A stretch of DNA of 17,963 nucleotides from Flavobacteriales bacterium (GCA_026993705.1 JALWSJ010000249.1:1-17963), one strand, 5' to 3'. Counted from the stretch's first letter, positions 7,530-14,786 are shown. The notes: generated from the sequence alone by a model not told the origin. Numbers and translations: made by a program.

Positions 7530-10500
7530 CTACTTAACAATAATTGTTTTTATTACTCGACTTTGTGTGGTTTCTAAAGTTAACTGATAAACTCCTTTTG
7601 CTAGACCTGCATCTTTGACATTAAATTGCATAGTGTGATTTCCGGTGTTTTGATTTCCTGTGAAAACTGTTACTACTTTTCGTCCTGTCAAGTCATACAA
7701 AGCTATATTTACTTGCTCTGTTTCGTTCAATCTATACACCATTGTAAAAGCTTCGTTTACAGGATTAGGAAAGATAACAAGAGCAAAATTATCGGTCTCT
7801 TCAACTCCTGCACAAGCGTCCACTGTAATATTGATTTGCTTAGTCGCATTTGGACAATTATTACTAATTGCCGTTAAAACTACTGTATAAACTCCCGGTG
7901 CAGGGAAACTATGCCAAGGACTTTCATCGGTTGACACTCCCCCATCCCCAAAGTTCCAAATGTAACTATCAGCGTTTTGAGAGGTATTGTTAAACGATAC
8001 AAAAGGATCATTTACACATACAATACTATCAGTTGGTACAGCATTAGCTATTGGAGGAGTTGAAACCACAACAGTTAACGTTTGATTATTAATATCCGTT
8101 CCTACCGGACCATTAGCTGTAAGCGTTATTGTATAACTCCCCGAGTTACTAAAAGTTACATAAGGATTTACAGCTGTAGGGGTATTAATTACAGCTCCCC
8201 CATTTGCTGTCCATTGATAAGAAGTCGCATTTTGAGAATTATTTTGGATTTGTATTGAATCTCCTGCACAAACAAAGGTATTTTGTAAAATGAAGTCTGC
8301 TACCGGTGCACCTGTTGGTGAAACTACTGTTTGTCCATCGGTAGAAACAACATTAGATAATAATCCTGCTCCATCTTCTGCTTTTACTGAAATATAATAC
8401 GTTGTACCAACAGTAAGATTTAATCCTGATATTGTCACATCAGTATTAAACCAATTATCTGTCCAACTCAATACATCCGTTGCTCCGGAAGATGTTCCAA
8501 CGGCGTACCAATAACGCACCACTGAAGAATGTGGGTCTGCCGAAGCGCTCCAATTGGCAGCTAGTTGTGTATTACTTGCCGTTGTATTAATATCAGCTGC
8601 CGTACCATCATTTAGAGAAGTAACATCACTAGGAGCTGTCCAATCTACATTGATATTTTTTGCTCCGATTGCAGATATATTATTTTGATTGTCAATAACA
8701 ATAGATTTTATTTTTCCAGCAAAGATATTCGGACTCGGGTTTTGGAATCTTAAATCATTTGTTGCTCCCGCTCCAACCGTTATGGTTTCGGTTGCTGTTC
8801 TATCGTGATAGACATTAAAATTATCAACCAAATACCTACAGTTACCACCTCGCAATGAGATATAATCACCTGAAGTTATCGGTGTTGCATCTGTCCAATC
8901 TGTTACATAATTATCATCTATCCAAACACTTATTTTTCCGGTTGTTTTATCATAAGTTATTTTCCAATCGTACCATTGATTAGCATTAATAGTAAAGGGA
9001 ACTTCATGAACCAAAGTAAAAACATCATTGGTTACTTCATAAATCTGAACTTTGTTGTTATCGGCTCTGAAATACACAAAATATGAGTTTTTCCTATTGG
9101 TAAACGAACCATCATCAGACATAAAATGCAACCCTGCTCTTCTATTGGTTCCGGAACCTTCTATTCGAGCTGTCCAATTATATAAGTATCTATTGTGCGT
9201 ATTTTGGTCTAGTAAGGCATATAAATTAGAATTACTTTGCATTTCATCTGTTTGTTCCAAATGATTGCTATTGATAGACCACGTCCCTACTTGTTGTGCC
9301 CAATCTCCATTAATTGTCGCATCAAAATTATCTTTAAAGAATCCATTTCCATCGTTTGCTCTCCATTCTGTTCCATTATAATAAATAACTTGATAATAAC
9401 GTTCTTTTAACCCACTTCCTCCTGTATTATCCGTATCTGTAAAGTTGGCTATAAAATCAGCAGTTTCCCATGTATTCGGAGTTGAAACGGTCGATGTTGG
9501 TGGAATAACATCTGTTCCATTTCCTCCGTTTCCATTTCCTCCGTTTCCATTTCCTCCGGAACCATTGGACGTCCATGAAAGAGCCCACCCCGCCATTGGT
9601 GTAGCACAATCAGAACGAAATTCTATCAAAAGGCTACCTCCTGTAGAGGTTATCGGAGCAGGAAGTGTAGAACCTGTAAGTGTAGCTAACAATGGTGCAC
9701 TTGTAGTAGTTCCATCATAAACGAACATATAATCCCAATTATTTTCTAAATCGAATGACTGAAAATTTATGGTTACGGTTGATGCCCCTGTAGGCTGAAT
9801 CAAATATAAAGTTCGTTCATCATTAGAATAATTACCGTTTGCTCCTCCTGTATCGTAATAATTACCGGTAGCTGCTGTTGTAGTGGTTGGTGTGGTTGCG
9901 TTATTGATTAATAAATAATATTTCTTCCAATTCCACCCCGGTCCCGGATCATTATGCGATTGTGCTGGATAATGTTGATGCCCTTTTATTTTTACACAAG
10001 ATCCCAAGGTTACAGTCGTCCCAGTTGTTCCAGGTCCGAAGTAAGTGCGTGTAGGTAATATACCATAACCGCTTTGCGTAATATCTCTAACAAGAGCAGC
10101 TGAACTGGTGTACATGGCATTGGTGTACCACGAAGAAGGGTTATTCACATATCCTTCGTGCTCTATACCAATTGTATAGGGGTTTGCGGAACGAACATGC
10201 CAACCTTTATCAGCTTCTAATAACATCTGAGTTATTTGACCGTCTGAAGATCTAACGATATAATGGAAAGAAATGTTTGAACTACAATTTTTAGCCCAAG
10301 AAATTGAACCAGCATATGTTCCTTGCGTGGTGTGAATTACAACCGCTGAAATAGCAGTTCCTCCTCTTGAACTGTAATTACAGCTTGGTGTAGGATTCCA
10401 AATTGCCGGTCCATATTCACTTGTTCTAAATTGAGTATTGTAACGCACATTGTTAGCAGTTACTCCTGTGTCTAGAATGTCGATATTTGTACTACTTAAT

Positions 10501-11084
10501 ACTTTAAGATTATTTACTCCAAAAATAGAATCTAAGTTGACTGCAGGTGCTAAAGGGGCGTTTGAATTTTTAAAGTTTCTAAAAATATCGTACAATCTAG
10601 CATCCATTGCAAATTGATTAACAGGGTCGTGATCTAATGGGATTTCTGACAGCTCTGCAATAATTCTGTCATGCTCGTTTATGTCGTTTGGTGCTATACC
10701 CATATTTTGAAGCAGTTGACTATAAGCAGCCGCATAAGCTAAAATACTTATCTGTGGACTTGATTTGATTTGAGCTACACTAAATCTGGACAACTGAGCT
10801 ATTCTTTGTAAGTTGCTTCTAAAATATCCTTTTCCGTTTTCGGTTAGCCCCATTACGGTATAAACTCTTGGCAACTCTAAACAACTTTCAGGTGTGTTAT
10901 TGTCTAAATGAGTAAAACGAGTCATCTTGTAGGATACAGCTTCTAACATTCCGCGAGGAACATTGGGATATTGCTGATAGGCAAGATTCATTTCTTGTTG
11001 ATAAGGATTGTTTTGCAATGAGCTTTGTGCGAATAATTGAGTTGTTATTCCGAAAAACAAAACTAAAATGTAAAGTGTTTTCAT
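7530..11084 (-). CDS. T9SS-secreted multidomain N-acetylmuramoyl-L-alanine amidase
   Basis: An 1184-residue secreted protein. Domains in order: signal peptide (1-20, ending LFAQ); a helical N-region (about 25-190); an amidase_2 zinc domain (about 240-392) with likely ligands His251 (VVIHTTQG), His369 (KIKGHQH) and Asp379 (HNDPGP), plus the IGIEHEG motif containing Glu308; a CUB-like domain (about 406-506); an Asn/Gly linker (507-524); an Ig-like segment enclosing a LamG-like domain (about 529-815); a fibronectin III domain (about 816-921); two PKD domains (about 927-1008 and 1010-1089); and a type A T9SS sorting domain (about 1098-1184, IFPNPVNE...GVYQL). It should cleave the MurNAc-L-Ala bond outside the cell. 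The binding domains suggest action on foreign or shed walls, which is inference. ATG 11084 begins the signal peptide; a frame from 11114 adds ten unlikely residues. It is monocistronic and flanked by repeat blocks. Confidence 0.9.
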   Translation of the reverse strand: MKTLYILVLFFGITTQLFAQSSLQNNPYQQEMNLAYQQYPNVPRGMLEAVSYKMTRFTHLDNNTPESCLELPRVYTVMGLTENGKGYFRSNLQRIAQLSRFSVAQIKSSPQISILAYAAAYSQLLQNMGIAPNDINEHDRIIAELSEIPLDHDPVNQFAMDARLYDIFRNFKNSNAPLAPAVNLDSIFGVNNLKVLSSTNIDILDTGVTANNVRYNTQFRTSEYGPAIWNPTPSCNYSSRGGTAISAVVIHTTQGTYAGSISWAKNCSSNISFHYIVRSSDGQITQMLLEADKGWHVRSANPYTIGIEHEGYVNNPSSWYTNAMYTSSAALVRDITQSGYGILPTRTYFGPGTTGTTVTLGSCVKIKGHQHYPAQSHNDPGPGWNWKKYYLLINNATTPTTTTAATGNYYDTGGANGNYSNDERTLYLIQPTGASTVTINFQSFDLENNWDYMFVYDGTTTSAPLLATLTGSTLPAPITSTGGSLLIEFRSDCATPMAGWALSWTSNGSGGNGNGGNGNGGNGTDVIPPTSTVSTPNTWETADFIANFTDTDNTGGSGLKERYYQVIYYNGTEWRANDGNGFFKDNFDATINGDWAQQVGTWSINSNHLEQTDEMQSNSNLYALLDQNTHNRYLYNWTARIEGSGTNRRAGLHFMSDDGSFTNRKNSYFVYFRADNNKVQIYEVTNDVFTLVHEVPFTINANQWYDWKITYDKTTGKISVWIDDNYVTDWTDATPITSGDYISLRGGNCRYLVDNFNVYHDRTATETITVGAGATNDLRFQNPSPNIFAGKIKSIVIDNQNNISAIGAKNINVDWTAPSDVTSLNDGTAADINTTASNTQLAANWSASADPHSSVVRYWYAVGTSSGATDVLSWTDNWFNTDVTISGLNLTVGTTYYISVKAEDGAGLLSNVVSTDGQTVVSPTGAPVADFILQNTFVCAGDSIQIQNNSQNATSYQWTANGGAVINTPTAVNPYVTFSNSGSYTITLTANGPVGTDINNQTLTVVVSTPPIANAVPTDSIVCVNDPFVSFNNTSQNADSYIWNFGDGGVSTDESPWHSFPAPGVYTVVLTAISNNCPNATKQINITVDACAGVEETDNFALVIFPNPVNEAFTMVYRLNETEQVNIALYDLTGRKVVTVFTGNQNTGNHTMQFNVKDAGLAKGVYQLTLETTQSRVIKTIIVK
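9514..9558 (-). repeat. Three tandem 15-bp repeats in the amidase linker
   Basis: Three near-identical 15-bp units (plus-strand TTTCCATTTCCTCCG; the first begins with G) encode the Gly-Asn-rich linker (GGNGN repeated) between the CUB-like and Ig-like domains. The unit is a multiple of three, so slippage would change linker length without a frameshift. Confidence 0.85.
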
Positions 11085-11195
11085 GTGTGTAATTTGATTA
11101 GTGTATTGTACCAAATGATTAATTCGTTGTTTTTAATGACGAAAATTAATAAAAAAAGTTGCTTCTTCCGATATTTTTTTATCTTTTTATTTAAA

Positions 11196-11360
11196 GAACT
11201 TGTTTAAAGTTAACTTACTAAACTACGCGTAAAGCATTATATTTTCTGGACTTCAGCTAATTTTTATTCCATAGCTAATGGCTATGCAATAAAAATGGAG
11301 CTTAGCCAGAAAATATAAGCCTTCACGCTCGCTATTAGTCTGTCAACTTTAAACAAGTTC
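11196..11360. repeat. 165-bp MITE-like palindromic element with terminal inverted repeats
   Basis: The ends are GAACTTGTTTAAAGTTAAC (11196-11214) and GTCAACTTTAAACAAGTTC (11342-11360), 19-bp inverted repeats with one mismatch. Inside, ATATTTTCTGG (11239-11249) pairs with CCAGAAAATAT (11306-11316) around a hairpin centred on CCATAGC-taat-GGCTATG. The intermediate segments are also inversely related, so the whole unit is one long imperfect palindrome. A second, partial copy is at 1-74. No convincing target-site duplication is visible; both flanks are A/T-rich. It holds no gene, and lies upstream of the amidase, separated from its start by about 110 bases. Confidence 0.78.
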
Positions 11361-11383
11361 AAAAATTACATGACCATTTTATG

Positions 11384-11553
11384 AATAGAAGAAACTAAAA
11401 CTCACGTTCTATGCACTTACCTCAACTGCGTTAGGGATTATTAAGCGACTGTGAAAAACAGTTGAGTTTTTGAGCTAACGTAAAAATATTAGCTATTTTA
11501 TAATTATTTGATTATCAGCGTTTTATTTTTACGTTAGTTGGAGTATCCCTAAC
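11384..11553. repeat. Repeat block 4, first part: truncated E (inverted) and module B (inverted)
   Basis: About 11384-11438 is the reverse complement of the E segment at 288-345. Module B (11428-11553) is the reverse complement of 171-298: perfect 14-bp arms (11475-11488/11524-11537) are identical to those of the other copy, while the enclosed AT-rich segment has diverged. A small side hairpin (ACTGTGAAAAACAGT) lies near 11448-11462. Joints are GCGTTAGGGAT on the left and ATCCCTAAC on the right. Confidence 0.8.
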
Positions 11554-11703
11554 ACGGAAGATCTAAGTACAATAAAACGGTTTTATTTTCCTTATACTTC
11601 TTCAAAATTCTTTTCCATAGCTGGTGCTATGCAAAAGAATTTTTCATCGTCTAAGAAAACTAAATTCCGTTTTCTTTGCACTCATCTGTCCCGTGTTAGG
11701 GAT
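11544..11703. repeat. Module D, complete copy in block 4
   Basis: A 160-bp imperfect palindrome starting TATCCCTAACACGG and ending CCCGTGTTAGGGAT, which pair perfectly. The central hairpin has 18-base arms (11604-11621/11626-11643) with one mismatch and loop TGGT. It is a direct repeat of 1749-1908, with identical length. A diverged partial copy is inverted at about 75-180. Confidence 0.85.
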
Positions 11704-11841
11704 AGAACGGCGTGTTTGAACTCCTTTTTGCCCTCCTCCTTTTGAGGGCAAAAAGAGTGAGTAGTGATAGCCCGACCCTTTTCTGCTAAAGACACGTTTA
11801 GCGATAGCGGTATGTGTCTTTAGCAGAAAAGGGGAACGCCC
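11695..11841 (-). repeat. Module C, copy 4 (candidate structured RNA element)
   Basis: From the joint GTTAGGGAT (11695-11703) it continues through GAACGGCGTGTTTGAACTC, hairpin P1 (CTTTTTGCCCTC/GAGGGCAAAAAG) and GATAGCCCGA to hairpin P2, with perfect 20-bp arms (11776-11795/11814-11833) and the 18-base loop GTTTAGCGATAGCGGTAT, then GGGAACGCCC. It ends 5 bases from the stop codon of the gene at 11847, so in that gene's sense GGGCGTTCCC immediately follows the stop. Confidence 0.8.
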
Positions 11842-11846
11842 AAAAA

Positions 11847-12503
11847 CTATTTAGTAGATTTCTTATCTCCGAATGTTCGTTTTTTCCATTTGTAAAAGAA
11901 TCCTGCTTTTTTGCACGGTCTTCCTATTTTTAGCTTAAACATATAGAAGGGAGCATTAAAATAGGTGTTTACATAGTCGGTTTTGGAATAGAAAAAATGA
12001 CGATAACCTAAACCGAAACCAACCCAAACAAAGGGAATTATACGAAACATGGCAACACCTGAAACTTCTAACACGGGAGCAAAAGCGTCGAAGTATAAAG
12101 TTTTCTTATAGCTATTCAGTTTACGGTATTTTGAACGCATATAGCCTGCTCCAAAAGCTATGGGAGTTGAAAACATCTTTCTTTTATCTGTTAGAATAAT
12201 TGGCTCTACAAAGGTGGTAACATACGATATTTTTGCTTGAGTAGAGGTACTTGCTTCAGGATATTTAAAAGGGTCTAGTCGGTAATCAAATTCTATTTTA
12301 TTGGCTACGTAAACACCGAACCCGAAATTGACTTTACATCCGTATTTGAAACCTATTTTTGCTCCTAAAGTTTTATAGGGAGTTTCGGTGAAAAATGTTT
12401 TTTTTGAATCTAGTGAAAGTAATACACGTGTTTTTTCCTGTCCGTAAAAAGATAACCGTAACAGAAGGAAGAAGAGTACTATATATACAGGCAATTTTCT
12501 CAT
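11847..12503 (-). CDS. Hypothetical envelope protein, likely outer-membrane beta-barrel
   Basis: 218 residues, family not recognised. Residues 1-21 are a signal peptide (charged start, hydrophobic core, ending FYGQ). The rest shows alternating hydrophobic and polar stretches rich in Tyr, Phe and Gly (AKIGFKYGCKVNFGFGVYV, FVWVGFGLGYRHFFY), as in small 8-strand barrels. The C-terminus is strongly basic (KWKKRTFGDKKSTK) and does not end in the usual terminal aromatic strand. It overlaps the GIY-YIG-like gene by 4 bases (ATGA), so it is the last gene of the minus-strand group. Module C copy 4 follows its stop at once. Confidence 0.75.
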   Translation of the reverse strand: MRKLPVYIVLFFLLLRLSFYGQEKTRVLLSLDSKKTFFTETPYKTLGAKIGFKYGCKVNFGFGVYVANKIEFDYRLDPFKYPEASTSTQAKISYVTTFVEPIILTDKRKMFSTPIAFGAGYMRSKYRKLNSYKKTLYFDAFAPVLEVSGVAMFRIIPFVWVGFGLGYRHFFYSKTDYVNTYFNAPFYMFKLKIGRPCKKAGFFYKWKKRTFGDKKSTK

Positions 12504-12694
12504 CGTCTTTTTATTAGCTGTTTCTTTAATTGCTTTACACGAATGAGTGCGTTTTTCTTTGAGGTATATTTCTCTTTCAGAAGTGTTTGTACTGTTTTGT
12601 CTTCTTTCGTAGCTTTCTTTAGTGTTTTATCCCAATCATCTGTAAAACCTATTTTAGTAGAGCTTCGTTTTCCACGCAAAACATAAACGTACAT
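12500..12694 (-). CDS. Small degenerate GIY-YIG-like protein
   Basis: 64 basic residues. The N-terminus MYVYVLRG...TKIGFTDDW fits the GIY-YIG nuclease pattern (VYVL for GIY, KIG for YIG), and the C-terminal helix NALIRVKQLKK fits the conserved ALxREKxLKK helix. The first half of YIG has lost its Tyr, the position normally holding the conserved Glu is Val53, and the protein is shorter than the usual 80-100 residues. It is probably not a nuclease. It starts 3 bases after the MoxR stop and overlaps the next gene by 4 bases, so it is held in the operon and likely translated. Confidence 0.65.
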   Translation of the reverse strand: MYVYVLRGKRSSTKIGFTDDWDKTLKKATKEDKTVQTLLKEKYTSKKNALIRVKQLKKQLIKRR

Positions 12695-12697
12695 GTT

Positions 12698-13657
12698 TTA
12701 AAGAATTTCTTTTATAATCTTTTCGATGGAATAGCCTTCGGCTTCAGCTCGATAATTTCGTACCAATCGATGCCTTAAAATGGGTATCGCTACGGCTTGT
12801 ACATCTTCTATATCCGGAGAATATTTTCCATTTATTGCTGCATGACATTTTGCTGCAATGATTAAATTTTGAGAAGCTCTTGGTCCTGCTCCCCAAGAAA
12901 CATATTTTTTGACAATTTCAGGAGCATTGGAGTCTGTCGCTCTTGTTTTTACACTTAATTTCACGGCGTATTCTAGTACGTTTTGAGGAACAACAATACG
13001 ACGAATCAGGTTTTGAAAGTAGATTATTTCTTCGGCATTCAAAATATTTTTTAGTTCGACCTTTTGGTTGGTTGTCGTTGCTTTAACGATGGCTATTTCT
13101 TCTTCATAAGTAGGATAATCCACCCAAACATTAAACATAAAACGGTCTAACTGTGCTTCCGGTAGAGGATAGGTTCCTTCTTGCTCAATAGGATTTTGTG
13201 TTGCCAACACAAAAAAAGGTTTTTCCAATTCGTATTTGTGTCCTGCCATTGTAACCGATTTTTCTTGCATCGCTTCCAGTAGTGCCGCTTGGGTTTTAGG
13301 GGGCGTACGGTTGATTTCATCCGCTAATATAATATTGGCAAATAAAGGTCCTTTTATAAATTTGAATTGTTTATTTTCATCCAATATTTCAGAACCTATA
13401 ATATCAGAGGGCATTAAATCAGGTGTAAACTGTATTCTATTGAATTTAAGCCCCAGCACATCTGATATTGTATTCACCAAAAGGGTTTTTGCCAGTCCCG
13501 GAACACCTACCAGTAAACAGTGCCCTTTACTAAAAATAGTAATTAACACTTCTTTAATTACATCCTCTTGACCGACAATTACTTTTGCTATTTCCTGATT
13601 CAGTTCTTTGTATTTGACAACAAAATTATCAAGTCCTTCTACATCTGATTTATACAT
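12698..13657 (-). CDS. MoxR-family AAA+ ATPase
   Basis: A 319-residue cytoplasmic chaperone-type ATPase. Walker A GVPGLAKT is at 51-58, Walker B with ILADEINR has DEINR at 113-117, and sensor 1 ATQNP is at 152-156, followed by the EGTYPLPEAQLDRF segment typical of MoxR. The C-terminal lid has the family-typical SWGAGPRASQ. MoxR proteins assist maturation or activation of partner proteins, usually DUF58 and VWA-domain proteins encoded next door. None is present here; instead two predicted barrel proteins and a GIY-YIG relic flank it. The start at 13657 lies 4 bases after the preceding stop; ATG 13675 is an alternative overlapping that stop, and longer starts run deep into the upstream gene. 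Confidence 0.92.
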   Translation of the reverse strand: MYKSDVEGLDNFVVKYKELNQEIAKVIVGQEDVIKEVLITIFSKGHCLLVGVPGLAKTLLVNTISDVLGLKFNRIQFTPDLMPSDIIGSEILDENKQFKFIKGPLFANIILADEINRTPPKTQAALLEAMQEKSVTMAGHKYELEKPFFVLATQNPIEQEGTYPLPEAQLDRFMFNVWVDYPTYEEEIAIVKATTTNQKVELKNILNAEEIIYFQNLIRRIVVPQNVLEYAVKLSVKTRATDSNAPEIVKKYVSWGAGPRASQNLIIAAKCHAAINGKYSPDIEDVQAVAIPILRHRLVRNYRAEAEGYSIEKIIKEIL

Positions 13658-13661
13658 AATT

Positions 13662-14363
13662 TTATCTTTTGGCATTTTCTCGGTCTTGAGCATTAGGTAC
13701 AAAGGTGTAAAATCCAAAACCGATTGAAAAATATTGTGTAGCTCCTCCACCCGTAGGAATAGCACTGTAAGATTCTTTTCCTAAATCCAATGAAGAAAAA
13801 TTAATCCCAATTACATTGTAATTAATACTCAAACCAAAGGCTAGCATATCGGTTGTCGCTAAATAAAAGACTACTTTAGGTTCAAAATTAAATCCTGATT
13901 GTTTGTAAATTGTATGAGCTTCGTTGAAATATGTTTCGGTTTTAAAAGCATCGTAACCCACCTTAAATTCTGTCTCTATAAAAAACTGTCTATCTTGTTG
14001 AAACACCTTTCCTACGGTTACAAACGGATTAACTATTTTAAGATTTCCATGGACTTTTGCCGAACCGAAAGCATTGACATCGATATCCCAAAAACCATAT
14101 TTAATTCCCGCTCCAAAGAAAACATCATTGGACAATCTGTAATTGTATGAAAAATCTAAATCTACTTTTCCATCCATGATGCGACGAAAAGCCTTACTCG
14201 AAAGCCCTGTTGGCAATTTAAAATCTCCTTTTATTACCGAATGATGCGGTTCTTTTCCTCCACGACTCTTTTTTTTCTTCCCTGAACCTTGCGTATATTG
14301 AGCAAAAGCGGATTGAGAACCAACAAAAAGAAACAGTAATATAACTACAAATTTTAATTTCAT
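13662..14363 (-). CDS. Hypothetical outer-membrane beta-barrel protein
   Basis: 233 residues with a clear signal peptide (1-21, ending AFAQ), then a basic linker (GKKKKSRGGK, 28-37), then a Gly/aromatic-rich region (about 60-225) with repeated amphipathic strands (YNYRLSNDVFFGAGIKYGFW, FSIGFGFYTFV). This matches small porin-like or outer-membrane beta-barrel proteins of Bacteroidota. I do not recognise a specific family. It is spaced 3 bases after the preceding 139-residue gene and 4 bases before moxR, so it is very likely in the same transcript and perhaps a client of the same envelope process. Confidence 0.78.
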   Translation of the reverse strand: MKLKFVVILLFLFVGSQSAFAQYTQGSGKKKKSRGGKEPHHSVIKGDFKLPTGLSSKAFRRIMDGKVDLDFSYNYRLSNDVFFGAGIKYGFWDIDVNAFGSAKVHGNLKIVNPFVTVGKVFQQDRQFFIETEFKVGYDAFKTETYFNEAHTIYKQSGFNFEPKVVFYLATTDMLAFGLSINYNVIGINFSSLDLGKESYSAIPTGGGATQYFSIGFGFYTFVPNAQDRENAKR

Positions 14364-14366
14364 GAC

Positions 14367-14786
14367 TTAATTTACTATAAAGAATTTTTTTGATATTTTT
14401 TGATAAGGTGTATGTAGTTCGTAGTAGTATTCTCCGTTTTTAATTTCGCGTGTATCGCAATATACAGGATAAATTCCTTTTTGCAAGACCTCATCTTTAT
14501 ATAGTTTTACAACATTTTGATTTTTATCCACAATTTGAAATTTTACAGGCGTTTCTTCTCCCAATTCAAATCCAAACTGCACCTCCCCTTTTGCATAAGG
14601 AGGTCTTAAATCATAAACCGTTGCATAATTTACGGTTGTTTTTCGTTTTTTTCCTCCTCCCATGTAAGCAACAAACTTTCGATAGGCAATAAACAAAAGA
14701 ATCGCAGATACGGCGATAGAACTAGCCAATAAGACATCGGCTATTACTTGTCCTACCGGACCACTTCTCCACAATGATTCAAACAT
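14367..14786 (-). CDS. Hypothetical single-pass membrane protein with C-terminal beta domain
   Basis: 139 residues, family not recognised. One membrane segment (about 13-37, ADVLLASSIAVSAILLFIAY) is followed by a basic patch GGGKKRK (44-50). The C-terminal half (about 60-139) is beta-rich (VQFGFELGEETPVKFQIVD, NGEYYYELHTPYQKISKKFF) and looks like the Ig-type sandwich of FlgD or T9SS tail domains (an extended strand, then NGEYYYEL), without proof. It lies 52 bases after the upstream helical gene and 3 bases before the barrel gene. Confidence 0.7.
   Translation of the reverse strand: MFESLWRSGPVGQVIADVLLASSIAVSAILLFIAYRKFVAYMGGGKKRKTTVNYATVYDLRPPYAKGEVQFGFELGEETPVKFQIVDKNQNVVKLYKDEVLQKGIYPVYCDTREIKNGEYYYELHTPYQKISKKFFIVN

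Noticed and set aside
9445..9720. Open frame opposite the amidase encoding Pro-Phe repeats
   Set aside because: The repeats are the complement of the Gly-Asn linker of the amidase. The amidase domains on the other strand explain the region fully.
11196..11841. CRISPR array or integron array
   Set aside because: Repeats are palindromic modules of different lengths joined once each, without regular spacers, cas genes or an integrase. Joints do not resemble attC sites flanking gene cassettes.
13658..13765. Longer starts for the MoxR ATPase
   Set aside because: They lie inside the upstream barrel gene, and the extra residues have no similarity to MoxR N-termini.
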